DNA from: Anastrepha obliqua
Lineage: Eukaryota; Arthropoda; Insecta; Diptera; Tephritidae
Direction: 5' to 3'
Assembly (NCBI RefSeq): GCF_027943255.1
Contig: NC_072897.1
Coordinates: 17,670,044-17,734,043, forward strand
DNA: 64,000 bases
Under the pieces are notes generated by a model. It was not told the origin of the DNA, ran no database searches, and worked only from the letters and a program-made list of their open reading frames with translations. Below are positions 43,316-52,403 of the stretch, piece after piece. The position numbers and the translations under genes are program-made. Position 1 is the stretch's first letter. Each line of letters begins with the position of its first letter.

Positions 43316-44590
43316 CCGCAATGTACTCCCGCGGAAGGCTTATTGGGAAGAAATGGGGATTGGAACACAAAATGATACATTGGCTCTACTCTATTGCAAT
43401 ATGTTGGGATGCCCTTCAGAAGGGTGTGGACATCAAAAAACTTGATAATGTTCAAAGACTAGCATCTCTTCTGATAACCGGCGCCATGTCAACCACACCA
43501 TCGAAAACATTATATACGACACTAAACTTCCTTTCGGTAGATCTGCGGGCAATATATTACGCACACAGTGCGGCAATAAGACTGAACACTATAAATAAGT
43601 GGTCAAACCCGGATTATGGTCACGGTAAAATCCTGGCTGGCACTTTGGGGATTTCCGGACTGGTGGACTATGCACTCCCGCCTATACTTGCCATTACATC
43701 GTTTACGACCCTCCTACCCTCAAGGGAAGAGTGGGAACGGGATGATGTGAGACAGGGCGAGTCCATCCATGTATACACAGATGGTTCAAAGCGGCGGCGG
43801 TGTATATTCCGAACATCTGGGTATCTCCTTCGGTTTTCGTTTCCCCGACTACTGTAGTGTCTTTCAGGCTGAACTGATGGCAATAATTAAAACTGCGACA
43901 CTGATACAGTGTGATGCGATATCCGAAAATGATATCTACATTTTCACTCATAGCCAAGCGGCGATAAACTCACTCACAAAACAGTCGACAACCTCCAAGG
44001 TAGCCATGAAATGCCGCACATCTCTTAACGAGATGGCTGAGTCATTTCACCTAAAGGTAACATGGGTTCCTGGCCATCGCGACATTGAGGGTAACTGTAG
44101 AGCCGATGAACTAGCGAGACTCGGCAGTAAATTGACTGATGAGTACATAGATAATGGCATAGGGATACCCTTACAAACATGTAAGCTACTCATCTTTGAA
44201 GAAATTGTAAAGAAAGCAAACGAAAGATGGCGCAATGAAGCAACCTGCAAAATCGCCCGTCAACTGTGGCCGACTCTAAATGCTAAAAGCACAGAATCTC
44301 TGCTAAGCCAAAATAAACACAGTCTTAGCACATTGATCTCAGTCATGACGGGGTACTGCCTAATAGGTAGACACGCCCAAATGATGGGTGTGCAAAGACA
44401 TGACTTCTGTAGAAGTTGTCTGGATGAGGACGAGGAAGAGACAATCTCGCACCTACTATGCCACTGTCCTGCTCTATCCAGACGCAGGTTTACTATTCTG
44501 GGTGAACAATTTTTCGATGAGTTGGAAGATCTCAGTTCTACAGAAGTCAGAGATATTTTAAAAATTTTGAGAAGCACACACTGGTTTTAG
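43316..44590 (+). pseudogene. LINE-L RNase H and C-terminal domain
   Basis: 43276-43857 encodes the thumb/connection (YSRGRLIGKKWGLEHKMIHW, LASLLITGAMSTTPSK) and the RNase H start IHVYTDGSK. A small shift at about 43795 moves to 43769-44590 with VFQAELMAI, FTHSQAAINSL (a histidine where an aspartate is usual) and VPGHRDIEGNCRADELAR. The C-terminus has CRSCLDEDEEETISHLLCHC, a zinc-knuckle-like motif common in this LINE group. Duplicate of 8185-9308. Confidence 0.82.
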
Positions 44591-44699
44591 GAGAGATAGG
44601 GACAAGCTCCCCACGCGGCATCACAATGGGCTATGAGCCTGAGAGTGTCCCTCAGGACAACCGCTTCAACCTAACCTAGCCTAGCTAGAATATAAAAAA

Positions 44700-44851
44700 G
44701 GCCACAATAATAATATTTTTATTTTTACAAGCTTAAAGAAATTCATATGATTTTAAACATTAAAATATACTGCCGGCGGCGCCCGTCAAATTCGAATTTA
44801 GTACAGAAAATATTGACGGGCGAGGCCCGTCATTTCCACTCAAGGGGTTAA
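44700..44851. mobile_element. TTAA-end remnant, third copy
   Basis: Between the LINE-L tail and M pol. It contains the perfect hairpin GACGGGC-GAG-GCCCGTC (44815-44831) and the terminus CCACTCAAGGGG next to TTAA (44848-44851). No partner end is seen. Confidence 0.4.
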
Positions 44852-45640
44852 TAACGTTTGTAAATGTTTATTTAGAATTGGAATCATAGAATAAATCCTC
44901 ATATTGTTTTCTTAATTCGCAAAATTTTTCGCGTTCTTCAGAGTTCATGTGGTCCATTCTGATTGGATAATTTGAGGGTGGTTTCCTTGGGAAATTCTTG
45001 TATAATTTTTTAACATAGATGTAATAATTTTAGTAGGTTACAGGTCAATAATCTTGAGGGTTAAGTTTTATCACAGCAGAGCAGTGATGACAGTTGTCAA
45101 GAGTTACGGCAAAATTTCGTGAATCATATATTCCTTCTTTAAGTATAAGTTCCCCATTGGTATTATAACAGTCCTTTACATGAATCAAACCGGTTTCGGT
45201 ACTGATAATGAATTTTATAGTATTTGGACCCAGAAAGTTAAGTGGAGTAATTTCATTGCTCATAATCAATTAATTTCTTTTGTAATCTTATATGGCTTTG
45301 TAATTTTTGAATACGTCATTTCCTAATAGTCCGTCATAAGTTTCGTGAAATTTGCTTTCTATTAATTGAATCCAATCGTTAGTATCTCCCAATTCTGGAA
45401 ATAGTGGTACTTTGTATATTGTTTCAGTTTTAACTGTATGTTATAGAGTTTTCAGGTTTATTGTGGTGGATTTCATTTTCCATTTTGGATCACAAAGGCC
45501 AGGATTAACTATAGAATGTGTGGCACCAGTGTCCACTATAAATTTGAGTTTTCCTTTTAGTATTATATAGGGTAATTCCCCTGTGAGCCCTTAGACTGAA
45601 AATTTTCTAAATATCTGTTTCTGTTTACTGCATTTGTCTG
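44852..45640 (-). pseudogene. pol: Gypsy-M pol: pre-RT region and protease (third copy)
   Basis: The pre-RT segment (HMNSEEREKFCELRKQYEDL at about 44880-44940) and frame 45045-45269 (SNEITPLNFLGPNTIKF, GLIHVKDCYNTNGELIL) are read on the minus strand. The protease with IVDTGATHS is at about 45515-45545. Around 1-1.5% different from units 1 and 2 by eye. Stops separate the parts. Confidence 0.78.
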
Positions 45641-46405
45641 TCATTGGACGTTAGGGCTATTAATGTTATTTCGATTATTATTTGTTTGGATCATGTTCAC
45701 GTCCATAGGTTCTACAGGTGGTTGATATTGAGGGTTGAAGGGTCGGTATGGCATATTTTGTAATCTGTGATTGCTCCCATTTTGTTGGAAATTGTCATGC
45801 CTGTTGCTTCTATAATTGTATTGAGGCTGCATCACTGGTAAAGAGTTATTTGGCAGGTTATAAAATTTTTGGTTTCTTCCCTGGTTTTGGTTTTATCCGT
45901 GAATGTTTTGTTGTCATGACCTTTTACTCCGAAAGGTCCGCTTCGGCTCTTTAAGTAGGCGTATCCGGATTGAAACAGTATTTCCATCGCTTTCTCCATG
46001 GTGTCTGGATCTCTACTGTCTTATAGTTCAAGCTCCTTAAGGATTGTTTGAGTTCGTTATAGAATTCTATGTATTTAGTTTTTAAGGTTATCCCCTTTAA
46101 TCTGTCAAAAAGTTCCTTAATACTTTGTCTGTCGCCAAAATTATTTAATAAGATCATTTTTCTATCAGACCAAGACTGGGCTTGGCAATTAATTTCGATT
46201 GTTCCGCGCGCCTTACCCCTAAGTCTACTTTTAATTATGTATGAGAAATGTTGTTGGGATGGCGGATCACAGACCCTAAGGATAGAATGAACTCTATCTT
46301 GATAAAAGTTTGAAGGTCCCGATAATCTCCATTAAATTCGGGGAGATTATTCAGGTATTTAAGGGAGTTAATAGTAATTGATAGTTGTGTCTGTGGCTCT
46401 ACCAT
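45641..46405 (-). pseudogene. gag: Gypsy-M gag, near full length (third copy)
   Basis: ATG at 46405 on the minus strand, about 315 bp past the PBS. It opens with a capsid containing YLNNLPEFNGDYRDLQTF, shifts near 46300 to the frame of 45951-46157 (FGDRQSIKELFDRLKGIT, IEFYNELKQSLRSL), and shifts again to the Asn/Gln-rich tail at 45641-45835 (PVEPMDVNMIQ). No zinc knuckle. This copy retains the N-terminus and leader deleted in units 1 and 2, so it is the best reference for the family. Confidence 0.78.
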
Positions 46406-46720
46406 TTTCTATAATCTAATTTTTAAATTTATTCTAAAATTTTCTTTCTTTAAACAAAATTGCTAAAGGTAATAAAAAAAGTGTATAAATATTTCCTTGT
46501 TGCTGCTTAATTTCTTAGCTGCCTCCTTAATAATATAAATTTTAATTTTTTTCAATTTTCTTTGTTTCAATTTTCTTATAAAACTAATTTCTTCTTTTCC
46601 GTTTTATAATTTTGCAAAAAGTTAAGGTTAAAAGAAAAGGTTCTTATAGGATCATTTACGTTCATTCTTCCGAATTTTTTAAGCTTTTTATTTTTAGGTT
46701 CTTATAGGATCAATTTCGTT

Positions 46721-46739
46721 GATCCTGCCGACTACGCCA
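46721..46739 (-). promoter_or_regulatory. Primer binding site of Gypsy-M (serine tRNA type)
   Basis: Minus strand TGGCGTAGTCGGCAGGATC, next to the LTR. It is close to the PBS of Gypsy-S at 56793 (TGGCGCAGTCGGTAGGAT) and to the serine-tRNA PBS of the 17.6/297 group. Deleted in units 1 and 2. Confidence 0.8.
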
Positions 46740-47195
46740 GTAAAAAGTTCTAACTTTATTTATTAATAAAAAAATATTCTTATTTATTTATTTAATTATT
46801 TCACAAATATTTATAGAAAATGTTTATTAGTTTATCGAAGACTGACTTCGGAAGACTCACTTACTAGGACTAAAACAGAGTTACGAAGACTGACCTGAAT
46901 TTTTATCTATTCAGTCTTTTATTGAGAAAAAATGTGTACTACTCTTTAAAAATTGTTTAGTAAAGAGGAAACATACCAAATTGGACGCGCGATTTGCTAA
47001 AAAGGAAACGTAAAAAAATTGAACTTTTAATTTGGTAAACAGGAAACGTAAACAACTGACTCGCAAAGAAAGTGTTAATGCACTTGCACAATTCCACAGA
47101 TCTTTTAACCATTTAATAAAAATTATAGAAGTGCAACGTAATGAATTTTCCGTGTGAACTATAAAAAATATGTTTGCGCGTGTACGGAAAGTTGG
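46740..47195 (-). repeat. Gypsy-M 5' LTR, uninterrupted
   Basis: Unsplit version of the LTR into which Gypsy-P inserted in units 1/2; the empty site reads TTAATGCACTTGC near 47076-47088. It includes TTTATTTATTTA-rich sequence and paired GAAGACT motifs. The outer ~120 bp recur inverted at 49308-49434. The start of the LTR is not certain. Confidence 0.75.
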
Positions 47196-47198
47196 GGA

Positions 47199-47516
47199 GA
47201 CCTTTATTTACATTCTACTCAAATATGAACGAGACGGTATCAATAAAACGGTCCGCGGATGACATATGGCAAAAATAATTTTTTTTTTTTTTTGGTAGGA
47301 CTGTTATAAGCTTACATGGAAAATTTCAGCGTGATATGTCACATAGTTTGTTTTCTGTGCTACTGTAAACAAGTCAAGCTCGAGTGTGTTCTTCGAATTT
47401 AAATTTGCCATGTAAGCTTATAACAGTCCTACCAAAAAACAAAAATTTATTTTTGTCATATGTCATCCGCGGACCGTTTTATTGATACCGTCTCGTTCAT
47501 ATTTGAATAGAAGGTC
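47199..47516. mobile_element. Palindromic MITE 1 (~318 bp)
   Basis: Arms of about 110 bp: left from GACCTTTATTTACATTCTAC through GGTAGGACTGTTATAAGC to 47319. The right arm is the inverse, from 47408 (CCATGTAAGCTTATAACAG) to AAGGTC at 47516. The spacer is about 90 bp. The inverted partner at 49284-49308 lacks it, showing an insertion. No coding capacity. Confidence 0.75.
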
Positions 47517-47594
47517 TACGATTATTTATAGGATGGTACTATCATATATAATATTATATTATAGAGATTAGGGTCACTATAACAATTAGTCTTT

Positions 47595-48644
47595 GGGTAA
47601 GACTCCGTCAGAAAATATGAGATTTGCAAGTGGTCTTTCGATTTCTTTGAAACTTTGGGAAATATTAGTTCTAGGTAAGATACATTCGAGCCTAAAAGGA
47701 TTTTGAAAAATTTTCAAAATTGAGTCATCTACGCCATGTTGAAAATCGGGACCGTGTTTTTTTCAAAAATCAATATTTCTTGAACCGTTGGATGGATTTC
47801 AATGCAATTTACAGACAATACAGAAACAAATAAGTAGTTTAAATTAGTATTATGTTAAAAAAAAATTTCGAAATTTTGACCAAAAAAAAGTCAAAAAAAT
47901 TTTTTGAATCAATTTTTAGTTGATTTGGCCAGTTTTTTAGATTTTCTGTTATACACATAACGATTCCTTATGATTTAACCTTTATTTTGAAAAAAAAAAT
48001 TTTATGGTGTCTATAATAGTTCTCAAGATATTGCGATTTTAGTGGAAGCGCGCACCGTGAAGTTCGCGGTTACGCAGCGCGGGAGTAGAAAAACGCGCAC
48101 AGACCTGCAGCAGTCTGCTCCAGTCCCTTCATACAGGAACACATAACGCAGCGCGAACCGTGCGTGCGTACGCGAACCGTGCGTGCGCGCTTCCACTAAA
48201 ATCGCAATATCTCGAGAACTATTATAGACACCATAAAATTTTTGTTTTCAAAATAAAGGTTAAATCATAAGGAATCGTTACGTGTATAACAGAAAATCTA
48301 AAAAACTGGCCAAATCAACTAAAAATTGATTCAAAAAATTTTTTTGACTTTTTTTTGGTCAAAATTTCGAAATTTTTTTTTTAACATAATACTAATTAAA
48401 ACTACTTATATGTTTCTATATTGTCTGTAAATTGCATTGAAATCCATCCAACGGTTCAAGAAATATTGATTTTTGAAAAAAACACGGTCCCGATTTTCAA
48501 CATGGCGTAGATGACTCAATTTTGAAAATTTTTCAAAATCCTTTTAGGCTCGAATGTATCTTACCTAGAACTAATATTTCCCAAAGTTTCAAAGAAATCG
48601 AAAGACCACTTGCAAATCTCATATTTTCTGACGGAGTCTTACCC
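47595..48644. mobile_element. Near-perfect palindromic element 2 (1050 bp) with TSD CTTT
   Basis: It begins GGGTAAGACTCCGTCAG and ends with its inverse. Arms of about 460 bp flank a GC-rich centre of about 125 bp (48057-48180; GCGCGAACCGTGCGTGCG). Flanked by CTTT at 47591-47594 and 48645-48648. The empty site is visible in the right arm of the outer inverted repeat (AGTCTTCGCGAGACG near 49228-49242). No gene: a non-autonomous foldback DNA transposon, superfamily unknown. Confidence 0.8.
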
Positions 48645-49434
48645 CTTTGCGAGACGAGACTTCTCTATATATTAAAGGTCTCTGCGCGACCATTCAACAT
48701 GACCAAATTCACGATTCGTCAAATATTGGTAAATATTTCTTTAAGAAATACTCCAGTATTGACTATTTTGATTTGATTTCTTAAATTTTTGTTATCGTTG
48801 AAATATTGGCATGTGGGCGGCTCGTTTTACGTATGAAAGAATTTTGCTCTTAGAACTATGAGCTCGAATACATCAATGAATTTTTTGGTGATGAGTTTTT
48901 GTTGTACAGTACAACTGTTGAAACTGTTCAGCGCCGCCTCGATTATTTTATATTATTCAGCACAATGGCAACTAAAATGATGGCCGCTACGGCTGCGCCT
49001 ATGAATGCATTTTGTCCTTGTAGTCGCTAGGCATAGAATTTTAGCTTTGGACGACATACGCATTTACAGGAATAAAGTGAGTCAACACTCCGACATTTCT
49101 TAAAGAAATATTTGCCAATATTTGGTGAATCGTGAATTTGGTCATGTTGAATGGTCGTGCAAAGATCTTTAATGTATAGAGAAGTCTCAATGACGGGAAC
49201 GCGTGGAATTTTGAGGAGTACTCGTCTCGCGAAGACTAATTGTGACACCTAATATCTATAATGTAATACACTACCACCCTATAAATAATCGTATAAATAA
49301 ACGCCTCCCCAACTTTCCGTACACGAGCAAACATATTTTTTTAGTTCACACGCAAAATTCATTGCGTTGCACTTTTATAATTTTTATTTAATTGATAAAA
49401 AGTTCTGTAGAATTGTGCAAGTGCATTAACACTT

Positions 49435-49769
49435 CAAACATGTACAGTAACCTTCAATTACACTGTTTTCAGAGTAAGTTTCTAACCTTGCAGATATATG
49501 CATATGTTTTTGTGCAATTTTTATCAATTGACGAACTACATAGGTACGTAAAGTAATATACTACATAATTAACTATTTACCTACTAAAAGAGAACATAAA
49601 ATAATTGTTTCGAAATTTTCTCCTAGTATTGAAATGCCCGACACAGAACTTTTTTATAAGCTAGTTGTCCTATTTTCTGCAACTTAGTGTATGCTTATGC
49701 GCACACTTAACGCCCAACAGCTGCGGTCGCCCAGCATTTAAAAGACATATTTACATACATATATTGTTG
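49435..49769. other. Unassigned AT-rich stretch
   Basis: 335 bp between the inverted repeat and the Gypsy-B LTR. I see no frame, promoter or repeat relation to the rest of the window. It may be host DNA or an unrecognised repeat. Confidence 0.4.
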
Positions 49770-49904
49770 CAGTTAAGGAATGATTTCATTCAGAAATAAT
49801 AAATAAAAATAGTTAAGTAAATTCTAAGTATAATCATGCAGGGCTGAGCAAATCCAAACATATTTTAAGAATAACCAAAGATAGATATATGTATTTTAAG
49901 AATA

Positions 49905-50330
49905 ACAACGTGTCGACCAACCATAACACAGTCATAATCAGGAATAGATTGGACTATACCTATGCTGATTAACGACCTTTATATGTGTTGCAGGACGAGA
50001 TGAAGGGACTCACACAAGGTAAACACATTTTACGTGAATACCATGACATATTTATGTAGGGTCATAACCAAGAAGTGACCAAAGTAATGACTGATGAGGC
50101 AACACAAGAAGCAGTAAGAGTGTTTAAGGATGGAATAAACAACTCGTATAACCGTTCCACCCTATACGGAAATCCTATAAGGGACTTAGAGCATGCACTT
50201 GCAGTAGCCCACACCATAGAGCACGATGACGAACATCGAAAGTTACGTCTAGGCTATGCACAACAGAACATTAATCCAACCAACAATAAACACTACAATC
50301 AATACCAACAACAACTCTAGCACAATTGTA
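49905..50330 (+). pseudogene. gag: Gypsy-B gag C-terminal half
   Basis: It starts inside the capsid (CGTGTCGACCAACCATAAC, matching minus-strand 4136-4150) and reads RNRLDYTYAD followed by a stop. The open frame 50075-50320 has TKVMTDEATQEAVRVFKDG and NPIRDLEHALAVAHTIEHDDEH. It has a single unit where copy A has the 299-bp duplication. The tail is Asn/Gln-rich, with no knuckle. Confidence 0.8.
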
Positions 50331-50399
50331 GAGTCAGGTAGACAAAATCATTTAGCAATTGGTTATTTAAACAATAAACAGCTCGCCCAGTATAGTAAT

Positions 50400-50760
50400 G
50401 CATGATGTGAAAGTAAATTATAATGTTTTAGTAGATACAGGTGCAACCCAAAACTATGTTAAGAAAACTTTTAAATTTAATATAACCAAAAAAGTAAAAC
50501 CATTACAAGTGATATCAATGCATGGTAATTCTATAATTAATACGAAAAAAAACTATTAAGTTTATAAATAAAGATTTAGTTTTTGTTGAGGAAGATGAGA
50601 TAAATGGATTGAAGCTAGCATACGGACAGATACAAAGGATCATATATGGAACCAAACAATAAATGGCGTAGAATTCGTAAATAAGGAAATTGACAAATTT
50701 TTGAAAGAGGGAATAATACAAAAAAGCTACAGCCCATACAAATCACCCATGTTAACCGTA
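50400..50760 (+). pseudogene. pol: Gypsy-B protease remnant
   Basis: Reads KVNYNVLVDTGATQNYVKK at 50411-50467, then an NITKKVKPLQVISMHGNSI segment. A stop near 50557 and a deletion follow before the RT N-terminal segment (TDTKDHIWNQTINGVEF). Copy A has THNYVKK here. Confidence 0.8.
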
Positions 50761-51345
50761 CATACGAAAGGTATAGATTAGAGCGGAAAACCTAAAAGAC
50801 GTATGGTTATAGATTTTAGGAAATTAAACGAACATACGATCACAGACAGATACGTAATACCAGATATAAATATTACGCTGCAAAACTTAGGGAAAGCCAA
50901 ATTTTTCACTACACTTGATTTGGCGTCCGCCTTTCATCAAATTATGATAAAAGAAAGTGACAGAGAGAAAACAGCGTTTTGTGTGAATGGAGGTAAATAT
51001 GAGTTCATTCGAATGCCTTTCGGATTGAAGAACGCCCCATCTATTTTCCGAAGATGTGTGGATGACTTCCTGCGCGACTTCATAGGTAAATTCGCATATG
51101 TTTACATAGACGATGTAATCATTTACTCCTCATCCTATGAAGAGCATTTGAAACACATCCGAACAATTTTTAACCCATTATATAATGCCTCCTTAAAAGT
51201 GTCCAATGAAAGGTCAAACATTTTCATGGAAGAGGTAGAATACTTAGGTCATATTGTAAAGCACAATAGAGTTTCAACTGATCCAAATAAAATAAAAACG
51301 ATAGAAAATTACCCAATACCAAAAACCCTCAAAGACCTTAGAGCA
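50761..51345 (+). pseudogene. pol: Gypsy-B reverse transcriptase, intact palm but split by hAT
   Basis: Frame 50803-51363 covers MVIDFRKLNEHTITDRYVIPDI, AKFFTTLDLASAFHQI (motif A aspartate present), GGKYEFIRMPFGLKNAPS and the catalytic VYIDDVIIYSSS, then EEVEYLGHIVKHNRVSTDP. It ends where the hAT inserts (51344). The upstream frame has a TAG at about 50778. This is the best-preserved RT palm in the window. Confidence 0.9.
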
Positions 51346-52403
51346 GGGGTCTTCAAGCTTTGAAGCCTTAGGGCCAGGGGTCTCGTAACTTTGAAACCCC
51401 AGGGTCATAATAATTTTTTCGGAATGTTCCAATGGCCAAAACAATTTGAATTTTTCTGCACACCTAAGCGAACATGCATCCAGTGGCAAGTAGTGTTACT
51501 ATGTACTATACTACGTTATATCTATTTCAGCTATCCACAACAGGTGGCATATTTAGGAAATTTTTTATTGTTTTTTTTTTTCTTCTGAAGACGACAGAAA
51601 TAAATTTATGAATGGAGGATGTCAAGAAATTTAACAACGAAGTTCTGAAACAATTTTAGGCAAAATATTTCTATTTTTCTTGATTTTCTGCCATCCAAAA
51701 TCCGACGATGGGACAGGGGTTACAGGGGATAGGCATAAGGGAATAGTCAGTCCGTTAGACAGACAAGTTGACAGACGAAACGCCGCACGAAATTTATCGC
51801 ATCAGGCACACTTAAAAATTAGCAAGCATTCGCTTCTTGTAAAAATTTGCCAACTATCGCGCCAAGTGGCGGTGATTGAATTCTTCCAATTACTCTTAAA
51901 TTTCCTATAATTCCTATATTGTTGTTGTTGGTACACACATTTGTCGCGAAAACATGACAATTTGTGTGTTTTCGCGACAAGTGCATGTTACAACAAAAAC
52001 AGATAAATCCATAAGAAAACATATACACTCGCATCTTTCCATTCTCTCGACGACGCGTCGGTTTTCCCGTCGATTTTCAGTCGAAACTTTAAGTACTTTG
52101 AATTGCGAATGAGATTAAGCCTTTTCAAAATCCTTTTGATTTTGACATTGAAACCCTGGCTTCGGAAATTGAAATGGAAATTATTGATTTACAGTGCAGG
52201 GATATGTTTAAGAACAAATATCAAAATTCATCTTTGTTGGAATTTTATAAGAGTCTTCCACTGGCACACTTTGCTAATTTGCATAAGTTTGCTCATGGAT
52301 TGTTTTCCGTTTTTAGTACTACGTACTTGTGTGAGAAAACGTTTTCCAAGATGAAATACACAAAGAATGTTTACAGATCTAAATTAACCGATCAGCATCT
52401 TAA

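Larger units (their letters stand above)
41619..44690 (+). mobile_element. LINE-L, longest copy (I/R1/LOA-like), 3.07 kb
   Basis: 5'-truncated in the endonuclease domain. From about 41630: NNLYISNIGDTPTFVTTTRSEV, then LDITCVNERA and DNSFSDHSYLMHS (endonuclease C-terminal motifs). A linker follows, then RT with PYKSPGRDGIIPA, KDFRPISLSSFLLK, a deletion that removes motif A (between about 42855 and 42870), motif B TRGTPQGGVISLLLWNL, motif C SYTDDIVIAI, thumb, RNase H and the Cys-rich C-terminus. The 3' UTR ends in CCTAACCTAGCCTAG. It sits in the RT of Gypsy-M. Confidence 0.85.
47075..49434. repeat. Large interrupted inverted repeat (foldback-like)
   Basis: The right arm, 49080-49434, is the inverse of three pieces on the left: 47075-47198, 47517-47594 and 48645-48765. 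The left arm was split by two palindromic insertions. The outer part of the arms is the Gypsy-M LTR end (GTGCAAGTGCATTAACAC, AACTTTCCGTACACG). The loop, about 48780-49080, has no recognisable gene. Frames reported in this region are symmetric by-products of the inverted repeats. Confidence 0.8.

Noticed and set aside
47595..48780. Small open frames in the 47-49 kb region (for example 48522-48776 plus, 49027-49248 minus)
   Set aside because: They lie in inverted repeat arms and mirror each other. No start context, motif or family resemblance.
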